From positions 1-25,728 of the forward strand of contig JAWRIT010000081.1 of the NCBI GenBank assembly GCA_040268355.1: 25,728 nt of DNA, written 5' to 3'. Shown here piece after piece: positions 1 through 7,521 of this stretch. The stretch's first letter is position 1. Each line of letters opens with the position of its first letter. The notes beneath the pieces were generated by a model that saw only the letters and a program-made list of their open reading frames with translations, ran no database searches and had not been told where the DNA came from. This DNA comes from UBA1367 sp040268355. Lineage in GTDB: Bacteria; Actinomycetota; Coriobacteriia; Coriobacteriales; Atopobiaceae. The translations under genes and the position numbers were made by a program.

Positions 1-18
1 GCGCCCTTTTTGCCGAAG

Positions 19-46
19 CCTGCCCGCAACTATTGGTTGCGCAGGG
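19..46. other. Hairpin upstream of the XRE regulator
   Basis: CGCAAC (25-30) and GTTGCG (36-41) form a perfect 6-bp stem with a 5-nt loop. CCTG/CAGG extends it across a 2-nt bulge. A run of six T just before it (7-12 region, at the window edge) could be the tail of a terminator belonging to a gene outside the window. I see no convincing promoter hexamers between here and the regulator start at 147. Role unknown. Confidence 0.25.
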
Positions 47-146
47 AACTGCAAGGTAAAGATGGTGGTGTCCTGAGACCGCCTGGGAGAGCATGCAGCC
101 ACGCGGCGGCACGTGTCCCGCACCAACGACGGCAGAAAGGCCACCC

Positions 147-731
147 ATGAACTTCGAAATCGCAGAGCGGCTCTACGACTACCGGCAGTCCGCCAAGCTT
201 TCCCAGGAACAGGTTGCCGCGAAGGTTGGCGTCTCGCGTCAGGCCGTGTCCAAGTGGGAGTGCGGCGAGTCCCTTCCCGACACCGACAACCTCATAGCCC
301 TCGCCGCGCTCTATGGCGTGACGATTGACGAGCTGTTGTTCGCCGACCCCAAGCAGGCTGACGGGGAGGAGCGCCCCGACGGCGTAGGCGAGACGGCCAC
401 CACTGATGACGATGCCGAGGGTGCGACCGGGGATTCGGACGGTGCGGTGCAGGACGCGGCCGATGCCGACGCCGGGGGCGACCCGTCTGCCGAGGACGAG
501 GAAGGCACGCGCCAGCGCCCCTCCCAAGGAGGCACCGATCCCGATGGCGACTACGTGGACATCAGCTTCGAGCGGGGCGTGCACGTGCGCGACCGAAAGA
601 GCGGCGATAACGTCCATGTGAGCTGGGACGGCATCCATGTGGACAACGACAAGGAGCAGAAGCATGTGCACCTTGGCCTCAAAGGCCTCGCCAAGATGAT
701 TCGCGAGTTCTACAAGGAGGACCAGGCATAG
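147..731 (+). CDS. XRE-family helix-turn-helix transcriptional regulator
   Basis: This is a 194-residue protein. Residues 1-67 are a Cro/C1-type HTH domain: the segment SQEQVAAKVGVSRQAVSKWE is the classic recognition-helix signature, followed by SLPDTDNLIALAALYGVTIDELL. It should bind DNA as a repressor or activator of unknown targets. Residues about 68-130 are a strongly acidic Asp/Glu/Gly-rich linker, probably disordered. The C-terminal ~60 residues are charged, with a repeated pattern (GVHV, NVHV, GIHV, KHVHL) that looks like short beta strands; I do not recognise this domain. The ATG at 147 is chosen because AGAAAGG lies 7 nt upstream and the HTH begins immediately. The in-frame ATG at 93 would only add a non-domain tail. 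The family is secure; the target is not known. Confidence 0.9.
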   Translation: MNFEIAERLYDYRQSAKLSQEQVAAKVGVSRQAVSKWECGESLPDTDNLIALAALYGVTIDELLFADPKQADGEERPDGVGETATTDDDAEGATGDSDGAVQDAADADAGGDPSAEDEEGTRQRPSQGGTDPDGDYVDISFERGVHVRDRKSGDNVHVSWDGIHVDNDKEQKHVHLGLKGLAKMIREFYKEDQA

Positions 732-767
732 CCGCAGAGCCGTGTGCGCCTGAACGTCTTCGTGCAA

Positions 768-800
768 CAGGGGTCGCGTGACATAGGGGCGCGACCCCTG
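768..800. terminator. Perfect 11-bp hairpin after the XRE gene
   Basis: CAGGGGTCGCG (768-778) and CGCGACCCCTG (790-800) are perfect complements with an 11-nt loop. There is no T-tract, so it may be a factor-assisted terminator. It could also be an operator for the hydrolase gene that starts 89 nt downstream. Confidence 0.4.
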
Positions 801-888
801 ACGCATGGGAAAGGGAAGTGCGTGGGAAAGAGAAGTGCGGTAGGATGTGATGGGCTCTTCGAGTTTCTACGATACCGGGAGGATGCAT

Positions 889-1956
889 ATGGGCCTCACG
901 ATATTCAAGGTGATGAAGCGGGTGCTCCTGAGCCTGCTTGCGATCATTGCGTTGGCAGCGCTTGTGATTTTTGGCCTGCGCGCCTGGAATGGCCATCGCT
1001 ACGCCGAGGTGGACTCCGCCGACACGCCCGCCTACTTCAACGAACCGTCCAACCTGTCGCTGTATCCGACGGACATTGACGGCGTGACGGTGACCCAGAT
1101 CAGCGAGGGCTCCCTGCAAGGCTTCCACCTGGTGCCCGACGAGCTGACCCACGAGGGGGTGCTGGTCGTCCACGGTGGCTCGGAGGGCTCACCGGACTAC
1201 GCGAAGGCGACGCTGCTCGCGCAACAGGGCTACGAGGTGTTGGCGCTACTCATGTTTGGTGGGGAGAACCAGCAGCCGACCCTCATGAAGATTCCGCTGG
1301 AGCAGTTCGGGGAGGCGCTTGACTACATCGAGGAGCATGCCGTCAACCCCACGCCCGTCACGGCCCTTGGTGCATCGAAGGGCGCCGAGTACGTGCTCAA
1401 CCTCGCATCGCGCTACCCGCAGATAGACAACCTGGTGCTGGTCGCCCCGTCGGCGTACACCTTCAACGGGCTTGACTTCGAGAACTACGGATCGTCCTGG
1501 ACCTGGCAGGGCAAGGAGCTTCCCTATGTCGACGTGATGCACACCGACTTTGGCGTCTATGTGAGGGACCTGCTGATTCCCTCGCTTGTGGGAAGTCCGA
1601 TCACGTACCGGGAGACCTATCACAGGGCAACCGTCAATGACGAGAACGCGCAGGACAGGCTTATCTCTCTGGACACAGACGCGCAGATCCTGATCATTGC
1701 CGGCGATGCTGATCAGATGTGGGACAGTGCCGGCATGGGGCGCCTTATTGCCGAGCAGCGTCCCGAGGGCACGGAGCTGGCGGTGTACGAGGGCGCCGGG
1801 CACATCTTCGGCCACATGGGAGACGTGGTTGCCTCCGGCTACGGACGTCTTGCGGTCGGGGGAAGCGTGGAGGCCAACGAGCGCGCCTTCGTCGAGGCCA
1901 ACGAGCTGCTGCTGAGCCGACTCGACGAGTGGCACCCCACGGTGAGCGATCGCTAG
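889..1956 (+). CDS. Membrane-anchored alpha/beta hydrolase, BAAT C-terminal-like
   Basis: This is a 355-residue protein. Residues 10-31 form one hydrophobic segment after basic residues, so it is either a signal anchor or an uncleaved signal peptide that places the enzyme outside the membrane. The catalytic region has an oxyanion-type HGGSEGS (95-101) and the nucleophile elbow GASKG with Ser163. An Asp-bearing GDADQMWDS and a late GAGHIFGH supply the likely acid and base. The pattern matches the BAAT/acyl-CoA thioester hydrolase C-terminal family, whose members cleave acyl esters or thioesters; the substrate here is unknown. ATG 889 is preferred because GGGAGG (877-882) sits 6 nt upstream. 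ATG 883 abuts the ribosome site, and GTG 847/ATG 850 have none. It appears to be a single-gene unit. Confidence 0.82.
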   Translation: MGLTIFKVMKRVLLSLLAIIALAALVIFGLRAWNGHRYAEVDSADTPAYFNEPSNLSLYPTDIDGVTVTQISEGSLQGFHLVPDELTHEGVLVVHGGSEGSPDYAKATLLAQQGYEVLALLMFGGENQQPTLMKIPLEQFGEALDYIEEHAVNPTPVTALGASKGAEYVLNLASRYPQIDNLVLVAPSAYTFNGLDFENYGSSWTWQGKELPYVDVMHTDFGVYVRDLLIPSLVGSPITYRETYHRATVNDENAQDRLISLDTDAQILIIAGDADQMWDSAGMGRLIAEQRPEGTELAVYEGAGHIFGHMGDVVASGYGRLAVGGSVEANERAFVEANELLLSRLDEWHPTVSDR

Positions 1957-1963
1957 GGGCACA

Positions 1964-1984
1964 GCCCAGGTCACAGCGCTGGGC
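1964..1984. terminator. Hairpin after the hydrolase gene
   Basis: GCCCAG (1964-1969) and CTGGGC (1979-1984) are perfect complements with a 9-nt loop, beginning 8 nt after the stop codon. It lacks a T-run, so termination is only inferred from position. Confidence 0.35.
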
Positions 1985-2034
1985 AGAACTGCGGGACGTT
2001 CGAGGAAGATGGGGCCAAACACCCGCATGGGCGT

Positions 2035-2063
2035 TTGATGGTGCGGGAGGGCTCTGGTATAGT
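2035..2063 (+). promoter_or_regulatory. Sigma-70-type promoter of the SRP RNA
   Basis: TTGATG (2035-2040) and TATAGT (2058-2063) are separated by 17 bp, close to the housekeeping consensus. The expected start near 2070 coincides with the 5' end of the SRP RNA terminal helix. Confidence 0.75.
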
Positions 2064-2069
2064 GGGCAT

Positions 2070-2183
2070 CCGAGCGCGTTGGATGGGTTCGGGTGACGTC
2101 ATGTTCCGAACCTGGTCAGGGCCGGGAGGCAGCAGCCATAAGGAGCCGCTGACGGGCACCCGTTCCCATCCAGCGCGCTTGCT
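2070..2183 (+). ncRNA. ffs: Signal recognition particle RNA, small bacterial (4.5S) type
   Basis: The conserved SRP domain IV core is visible at 2112-2137: GGTCAGG, then a GCC stem, a GGGA tetraloop (2124-2127), GGC and AGCAGCC. This is the binding site for the Ffh protein. The ends pair: 2073-2087 with 2165-2179 (15 bp with one G-U). The helix continues, after a small TT/TT internal loop, as CGGGTG with CACCCG. This gives the single long hairpin of the small SRP RNA without an Alu domain. It works with Ffh and FtsY to target nascent membrane proteins. The 5' end is set by the promoter just upstream; the 3' end is estimated from the helix. The dedA gene starts ~70 nt later and may be read through from this promoter. 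Confidence 0.92.
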
Positions 2184-2251
2184 GTATGTCGAGAGCGGGC
2201 GCGGGCGGAAAGCCTCGCCTCGAACATGCCCGACCACGAGGAGCCTCTCCC

Positions 2252-2899
2252 ATGGGATTCATCAACTTCATCGCCAGCTTGCTGCGTGATCCGCGCGCTG
2301 CGATCGCCGGCTGGATCGCCGCTGGGCCACTTGCCGCCTATGGCTTCGTGTTCCTGATCATCTTCATCGAGACAGGCGTGGTGTTCTTCCCCTTCCTTCC
2401 CGGTGACTCGCTGCTGTTCGCCGCGGGCTTCTTTGCCCAAGGTGGCGGTTTCAACATCGTGGCGCTGCTGGCGGCCTGCTGGGCGGCGGCCATCCTGGGC
2501 GACCAGTGCAACTTCTTCATCGGGCACTTCTTTGGGCAGCGCATCATCCGCTCCGGCAAGGTCAAGGCCATGACGCCGGAGCGTATCGAGAAGAGCGAGG
2601 CCTTCCTGGATAAGTGGGGCAACCTGGCCATCTTCCTGGGGCGCTTCTTCCCCTTCATCCGCACCTTCGTGCCGTTCCTGGCGGGGATGGGCGGCATGCG
2701 CTGGCACAACTTCCTGATGTACAACGTTTTGGGCGGCATCACCTGGTCCACCAGCTTCATCCTGCTGGGCTACTTCTTTGGGGGCATCCCCTTCGTGCAG
2801 GAGCACTTCGAGCTGCTCATCGTGGGCATCATCGGTGTGAGCGTCATTCCGACGGTGGCGGGACTCATCCGCAGCCGCCTGGCAAAGCGCACGGAGTAG
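2252..2899 (+). CDS. DedA/VTT-family integral membrane protein
   Basis: This is a 215-residue polytopic membrane protein. Family hallmarks are visible: an acidic residue in the first membrane segment (IIFIETGVVFFPFLPGDSLLF), the re-entrant loop GDQCNFFIGHFFG, and the conserved Arg/Pro segment FLGRFFPFIRTFVPFLAGMGGM. A final pair of hydrophobic helices ends in a basic tail. DedA proteins support envelope homeostasis, and several act as undecaprenyl-phosphate or phospholipid translocases; which lipid this one moves cannot be told from sequence. ATG 2252 is chosen for its AGGAG 8 nt upstream and because upstream codons overlap the SRP RNA. It is convergent with the dehydrogenase gene, with a repeat element between them. 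Confidence 0.92.
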   Translation: MGFINFIASLLRDPRAAIAGWIAAGPLAAYGFVFLIIFIETGVVFFPFLPGDSLLFAAGFFAQGGGFNIVALLAACWAAAILGDQCNFFIGHFFGQRIIRSGKVKAMTPERIEKSEAFLDKWGNLAIFLGRFFPFIRTFVPFLAGMGGMRWHNFLMYNVLGGITWSTSFILLGYFFGGIPFVQEHFELLIVGIIGVSVIPTVAGLIRSRLAKRTE

Positions 2900-2912
2900 C
2901 GAGAGCTTCAGG

Positions 2913-3029
2913 CCATCGAGTGCGAAGGTCCTGACGAAGGGGCTGAGGGCTGACTCGGTAAAATCGCAGGTAATGGTGCTGTTGTGACAAGAGCGCCAGA
3001 ACCAGAGCGGCGAAATCTTCGCACTCGAT
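2913..3029. repeat. Inverted-repeat intergenic element, copy 1 (TTCGCACTCGAT family)
   Basis: The element is bounded by ATCGAGTGCGAAG (2915-2927) and its perfect complement CTTCGCACTCGAT (3017-3029). It lies between the convergent ends of dedA and the dehydrogenase gene. The left boundary motif can also sit exactly in the 12-nt loop of a small hairpin (TCAGGCC 2908-2914 with GGTCCTGA 2927-2934, one bulge). The right motif lies in the loop and arm of another (AAATC 3013-3017 with GATTT 3027-3031). An 18-nt stretch, CCATCGAGTGCGAAGGTC (2913-2930), is identical to copy 2 at 8007-8024. Internal blocks CAGGTA and GCTGTT also recur there. No ORF or T-run is present. It could be a non-autonomous mobile repeat, an RNA gene or a bidirectional 3'-end element. 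Confidence 0.7.
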
Positions 3030-3134
3030 TTGCCATCCAGCCAGCGGGAGGGGGCGCACCACGGAGTCACCGCCCGTGCGACCGGGGAGCCAGGGCCGCC
3101 CGCCTGTCGCCTGCCAGCTTCCGAGCCTAATGAG

Positions 3135-4577
3135 CTACACAGCCAACCAACGGAAGGCCGGAACCTGCACTCCCAGCACCTGCTCCAGTGCACGGATCGT
3201 CAGCTCGTGATCACGGCCGTCGTGCAGGCCGCTCACGCAGAGCGTGGCCATGCGCTCGTCGCCCACGCACAGGGGAAAGGCCCCTCCCACCGGCAGGTCG
3301 CCTTGAGCGAACAGCTGCTCCGCGCTCTCGCCGGCAAGCGTGGAGCTCGCCCAGCCCCAAAGGCTGCAGTGTCCCAGACGCAGCGACGCCTGGCGTTTGC
3401 CCTCGGCGTAGTCGTAGTTGGCGGGCCGCTTGTCGTCGGCACCCCAGCGGAAGAGGTCGTAGCCGTCGGCCTCGCGCACGATGCGCACCACGAAGCCCCG
3501 GTCGTAGTCGCCGGCCATGCCCACGATGGCGGCGCCCAGCTCGAGCGCTTCGGTGGCGCCAAAACGCTCGGGGTAGCGCAGCAGGCGCTCCTGCTCGGTC
3601 AGGACGTCAAGCGCTTCGGGAGCCAAGGTGTAGGCGGGGCGGATGACGTCGAGGATCTGCGCACAGCGCACGGACGCCTCGAGGGGCATGACGGGAGACT
3701 CGGTGGCACCCTCCCGCAGCAGCCCTACGAAGTGCGACACCTCCCCGTAGAAGTCGTCCACCACGTAGGGAGCGTCCAGCTCGCGCGGCTCCTGCCCGTC
3801 AAGGAGGAGCGTGGCGTGCGTGGGACGGTGCAGCTCGTCCACCACCAAGCGGCCGTGCTCGCCCACGAGCGTGGCCTGGCGCGGCTTGGCTCGGTCGAAG
3901 GCGCACTCCAGATGCGCGTCCATGTCGTCAAAGGAGAGCGTCGCGCTGGCATAGGTGTCGATCCCATCCTTCTCCGCCCCGGCAAAGGACACGAGTGTCG
4001 GCTCCCCCGCACAGAAGGCCTCCAGCCAGCTTGCGCAGTAGGTGCCGCAGTCCAGCAGCACGCCGGCGCCAGGACCTGGGGTCATGTGGTAGCTGCCGCT
4101 CCCCTCCACATGACCCAGCATGTCGTTGCAGAGCGTCGCCTCGATGCGCCTGAGTTGCCCCAACTGCGCCACCGCCTCGTCGAGCTGCGCGACGAGCGGC
4201 ACAAAGCGCGGCTTCATGGCCTCCATGAAGAGCACGCCCTCCTCGCGTGCCGCGGCTGCGACTTCGCGCATCTCGTCGGCGGTGAGCATCGCGGGCTTCT
4301 CGCAGAGCACGGCCTTGTGCGCCCGCAGCGCACGGATCGCCCAGTCGTGGTGCAGGTCGTGGGGAAGTGACAGGTAGATGGCATCGATCTCGGGGTCGGC
4401 GAGCAGTGCGTCATGGTCGGCGTATCCGTGCGTCGCGCCAAGCTCCGCGACCGCGGCGTCGGCCTTCTCCTGGGTGCGGCAGCTCACAGCCGTGAGCGTG
4501 GCCCCCTCCACGTGCGTGAGGCTTGCGGCAAAGCGTCGGGCGATGGTGCCTGCGCCAAGTATGCCAAAGCGAATCAT
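3135..4577 (-). CDS. Gfo/Idh/MocA-family oxidoreductase fused to a UPF0303-like domain
   Basis: This is a 480-residue protein. Residues 1-120 are the NAD(P)-binding Rossmann fold, with the GILGAGTIA fingerprint at 5-13 and the catalytic CEKPAML (92-98), where Lys94 is the usual active-site lysine. Residues ~125-320 are the substrate-binding alpha/beta domain, with LLDCGTY around Asp176. The family oxidises or reduces sugars, inositols and related polyols. A normal member stops near 330 residues. Here an extra ~150 residues follow, with LGHCSLWGWAS, GGAFPLCV and ATLCVSGLHDGRDHELTIRAL, which match what I know of the UPF0303/DUF336 (heme-degrading-domain-like) family. The frame is continuous, so this is a real fusion. 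The start at 4577 has GAGGAG about 6 nt upstream. It diverges from the GH3 gene, suggesting a shared carbohydrate role. Confidence 0.88.
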   Translation of the reverse strand: MIRFGILGAGTIARRFAASLTHVEGATLTAVSCRTQEKADAAVAELGATHGYADHDALLADPEIDAIYLSLPHDLHHDWAIRALRAHKAVLCEKPAMLTADEMREVAAAAREEGVLFMEAMKPRFVPLVAQLDEAVAQLGQLRRIEATLCNDMLGHVEGSGSYHMTPGPGAGVLLDCGTYCASWLEAFCAGEPTLVSFAGAEKDGIDTYASATLSFDDMDAHLECAFDRAKPRQATLVGEHGRLVVDELHRPTHATLLLDGQEPRELDAPYVVDDFYGEVSHFVGLLREGATESPVMPLEASVRCAQILDVIRPAYTLAPEALDVLTEQERLLRYPERFGATEALELGAAIVGMAGDYDRGFVVRIVREADGYDLFRWGADDKRPANYDYAEGKRQASLRLGHCSLWGWASSTLAGESAEQLFAQGDLPVGGAFPLCVGDERMATLCVSGLHDGRDHELTIRALEQVLGVQVPAFRWLAV

Positions 4578-4600
4578 GAGGGCTCCTCTTCTCCCTGGAC

Positions 4601-4617
4601 GCCCGCATCGAGCGGGC
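4601..4617. promoter_or_regulatory. Hairpin in the 5' leader of the dehydrogenase gene
   Basis: GCCCGC (4601-4606) and GCGGGC (4612-4617) form a perfect 6-bp stem with a 5-nt loop. It ends 24 nt upstream of the minus-strand start codon. A second small dyad, CCACC/GGTGG, lies at 4652-4664. Neither has a recognised function. Confidence 0.3.
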
Positions 4618-4798
4618 GGCGGTTGCGGTGCGCTCCGAGCAAGCGAGGATGCCACCGGAGGTGGTGAGCCGAGTGGCCCGGTCATGCGGCGGAATGTGGC
4701 GCACGCATCAGGCGAGTGACGTCCCCTCTCCCTTCTGTTATCGCACGGGCGGGGCGGGCGTGTGGCCGAGCCGACCCGATGGGGAGGAAACTTCCGAA

Positions 4799-4838
4799 GG
4801 CGCACACGTTCTGGGCACCAAACGTGACCAAATGCGCC
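4799..4838. promoter_or_regulatory. Nested dyads in the divergent intergenic region (candidate operator)
   Basis: The 358-bp gap 4578-4935 separates the divergent dehydrogenase and GH3 genes and holds no gene. It contains CACGTT (4805-4810) with AACGTG (4821-4826), 10 nt apart. Outside that pair lie GGCGCA (4799-4804) and TGCGCC (4833-4838). A palindrome GGCATGCC follows at 4843-4850. Such nested symmetry fits a sugar-responsive repressor site controlling both genes, but no adjacent regulator gene is present. Clear -35/-10 pairs are not visible. Confidence 0.35.
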
Positions 4839-4935
4839 GTCAGGCATGCCGTTTGCGTCGGGGCGTCGCGCGGGCGGGCGCGCTGCCGTAAGGTACAAGC
4901 GCAACGAAGCCATCCGAATCGGCACGGAGGACCTC

Positions 4936-7434
4936 ATGGCGCACGATATCGAGCAGACCCTCTCCCGTATGACGCTCGAACAGAAGTGCGCGCTGCTCAG
5001 CGGCCAGACGGCCTTTGGCACGCGTACGTTCGAGGGGCTGGACATTCCGCGGATGCAGTTCTCCGACGGCCCCCATGGCCTGCGCCACCAGGGCGAGGGT
5101 GCCAACCATCTGGGCATCGGCGGATCGGATCCGGCCACATGCTTCCCGACGGCGGTCACGCTCAGCCAGACCTGGGAGCCCGCGCTCGCCGAGCGCGTGG
5201 GCGAGGCCCTGGCCGAGGAGGCAGCCACGATGGGCGTCGGCGTGATCCTAGGACCGGGCCTCTGCATCAAGCGGAGCCCGCTTTGCGGTCGCAACTTCGA
5301 GTACGTGTCAGAGGATCCTCTGGTGGCTGGTAGGATGGCCGCCGGCTACGTGCGCGGCATCCAGAGCCGGGGCATTGCCGCCTGCCCCAAGCACCTGGCC
5401 GTCAACAGCCAGGAGACGCGCCGGCAGGCGTCCGACTCCGTCGCCGACGAGCGCACGCTGCGCGAGATCTATCTCGCCGGCTTCGAGACGGTGGTGCGCG
5501 AGAGCGATCCTCGTTGCATCATGAGCAGCTACAACCAGATCAACGGGGTGTACGCCAACGAGGACCGCTGGCTGCTCACCGATGTGCTGCGCGGTGAGTG
5601 GGGCTTTGACGGCGCCGTCGTGACCGACTGGGGCGGCTCGAACGATCACGCCGCCGGCGTTGCCGCAGGCTCCACCTTCGAGATGCCCGCCCCCGACCTG
5701 AGTTCCGTGCGCGAGCTGATGGCGGCGGTCAAGGCGGGCAGCGTCTCCGAGGTGGACGTGGACGCGCGGGCGCGTGAGGCACTGGAGCTCATCTACTCGA
5801 CCGACGCCGCCATCAAGGCCATGCCCAGCACGTATGACGTTGAGGCGCACCACGCGCTGGCCCGCGAGGTGGCCGCCAAGGGCGTCGTCCTGCTCAAGAA
5901 CGAGGTCACGCCAGATGCCGCGCCCCTTCTGCCCCTTGCAAAGGGGACCCGTGTGGCGCTTGTCGGCGACTTTGCCCAGACCCCGCGCTACCAGGGGGCG
6001 GGCTCGTCGCTTGTCAACGCCACGAAGGTGGAGAGCCTGCTGGAGGTGGTCCAGGCGTCGGAGGACCTCGAGCTGGTGGGCTTCGAGCCGGGCTTTGAGC
6101 GCCTGGGAGGGGAGAGTGCCAGCAAGGCCGAGGCGGCCGTCAGTCTGGCCCAGGCCGCCGACGTGGTGCTCTTCTGCATGGGCCTCGACGAGGTCAAGGA
6201 GTCCGAGGGGCTCGACCGCCTGGATATGCGCATCAACCAGAACCAGATCGACCTGCTTCATCGGGTGTCTGCCGTCAACTCCCAGGTGGTGGCGGTGCTC
6301 TTTGCGGGCAGCTGCGTGGAGACGCCGTGGCTGGACGACTGTCGCGCACTGGTGGACTGTGCGCTGGGCGGTCAGGCGGGCGCGAGCGCCGCGCTCGAGG
6401 TGCTTGTCGGTCGTCAGAACCCGCGCGGACGGCTTGCCGAGACCTGGCCGCTGCGCCTTGAGGACACCCCCACCGCCAACAACTTCCCCGCCGAGGCGCA
6501 CACGGCCGAGTATCGCGAGGGTCCCTACGTGGGCTACCGCTACTACCGGACCGCAGGCGTGCCGGTGGCCTTCCCGTTCGGCTACGGCCTCTCGTACACC
6601 AGCTTTGCGTACTCCGACCTGGCGGCGACGCCCGAGGGCCTGACCTTCTCGCTGACCAATACCGGCAGCGTGGCAGGCACCGAGGTTGCGCAGGTCTACG
6701 TGGCAAAGCCTGGCGCCCAGGTGTTCCGTCCCGCGGAGGAGCTCAAGGGCTGGGCCGTGGTGGAGCTTGAGCCGGGCGAGAGCAAGCGCGTGAGCGTGCC
6801 CCTCGACAGGCGCTCGTATGCGTACTTTGACGTGGGCACAGGTGCCTGGGAGGTCGAGGGCGGCAGCTACGAGCTGCGTGTGGGCGCCAGCGTCGAGGAC
6901 ATTCGCCTGACGGCGGTGGTGGAGGTCAAGGGCACCGGAGCCGTCAACCCCTATGCGGGCAAGGAGCTGCCGGCCTATGCGAGCGGCCAGGTGCGGCAGG
7001 TCGACGACGCGCAGTTTGCCGCTCTGCTGGGACGCGACATCCCACCCGCGCAGGCGCCCCTCCAGCGCAACACCGCATTCCGCGACCTGGGACGAAGCCG
7101 GAGTCCGCTGCTCTGGCTCGTGAGCGCGGTACTCACAGGCCTCTACCGCAGCTCCGTCACCAGGGGCAAGCCCAACCTCAACCTGGCATTCATCTACAAC
7201 ATGCCGCTGCGCGCCATCCCCAAGCAGGGCATGCCGCTGGGGAACTGGGTGGTGGATGCGCTCGTGCTGGAGGCCAAGGGCATCTGGGTCGTGGGCCTTG
7301 CGCTGGCGGTGCTCATCTGGGCGCTGACGGGGCGGCTCTACTGGTGGCTCTGCCTGTGCGGGCTGATCCTGGCGCTGGTGGCTGCCGTGGCCAATGCGGT
7401 GGCGAACGCGCTCTTTGCCGGCAAGATCAAGTAG
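4936..7434 (+). CDS. GH3-family beta-glycosidase with C-terminal membrane anchor
   Basis: This is an 832-residue protein. Residues 1-290 are the GH3 TIM-barrel domain, with SDGPHGLR, GRNFEYVSEDP, the KH of PKHLAVNSQE and the nucleophile in VVTDWGG (Asp231). Residues ~310-560 are the alpha/beta sandwich domain; its ESEGLDRLDM loop is where substrate contacts are expected. Residues ~600-690 are the fibronectin-III-like C-terminal domain. Family members hydrolyse beta-glucosides, beta-xylosides or related sugars; the linkage here is not predictable. No N-terminal signal peptide is seen. Instead the protein ends in a ~90-residue extension with a hydrophobic stretch near 722-735 and two strong membrane helices (about 782-803 and 805-825), an unusual layout for GH3. 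ATG 4936 has GGAGG 5 nt upstream. The GtrA-like gene follows after 87 nt. Confidence 0.93.
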   Translation: MAHDIEQTLSRMTLEQKCALLSGQTAFGTRTFEGLDIPRMQFSDGPHGLRHQGEGANHLGIGGSDPATCFPTAVTLSQTWEPALAERVGEALAEEAATMGVGVILGPGLCIKRSPLCGRNFEYVSEDPLVAGRMAAGYVRGIQSRGIAACPKHLAVNSQETRRQASDSVADERTLREIYLAGFETVVRESDPRCIMSSYNQINGVYANEDRWLLTDVLRGEWGFDGAVVTDWGGSNDHAAGVAAGSTFEMPAPDLSSVRELMAAVKAGSVSEVDVDARAREALELIYSTDAAIKAMPSTYDVEAHHALAREVAAKGVVLLKNEVTPDAAPLLPLAKGTRVALVGDFAQTPRYQGAGSSLVNATKVESLLEVVQASEDLELVGFEPGFERLGGESASKAEAAVSLAQAADVVLFCMGLDEVKESEGLDRLDMRINQNQIDLLHRVSAVNSQVVAVLFAGSCVETPWLDDCRALVDCALGGQAGASAALEVLVGRQNPRGRLAETWPLRLEDTPTANNFPAEAHTAEYREGPYVGYRYYRTAGVPVAFPFGYGLSYTSFAYSDLAATPEGLTFSLTNTGSVAGTEVAQVYVAKPGAQVFRPAEELKGWAVVELEPGESKRVSVPLDRRSYAYFDVGTGAWEVEGGSYELRVGASVEDIRLTAVVEVKGTGAVNPYAGKELPAYASGQVRQVDDAQFAALLGRDIPPAQAPLQRNTAFRDLGRSRSPLLWLVSAVLTGLYRSSVTRGKPNLNLAFIYNMPLRAIPKQGMPLGNWVVDALVLEAKGIWVVGLALAVLIWALTGRLYWWLCLCGLILALVAAVANAVANALFAGKIK

Positions 7435-7521
7435 CTCGGGACGGGGCGAGCAAGACAGGTCGCGCTGCGTGGGGAGCCCGGTGCAACTCCGTTTGCAGTG
7501 CATGTGAGGGAGGACAAGGGC

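Noticed and set aside
3030..4370. A 446-codon plus-strand open frame opposite the dehydrogenase gene
   Set aside because: It is a mirror frame of a well-supported protein with no recognisable motifs; it also begins inside the repeat element.
4578..4720. A T-box-like stretch in the minus-strand leader of the dehydrogenase gene (GGTGGCATCC...)
   Set aside because: It does not match the conserved T-box core GGTGG-ACCGCG, and no terminator/antiterminator pair is visible. The gene is also not an amino-acid or tRNA-synthetase gene.
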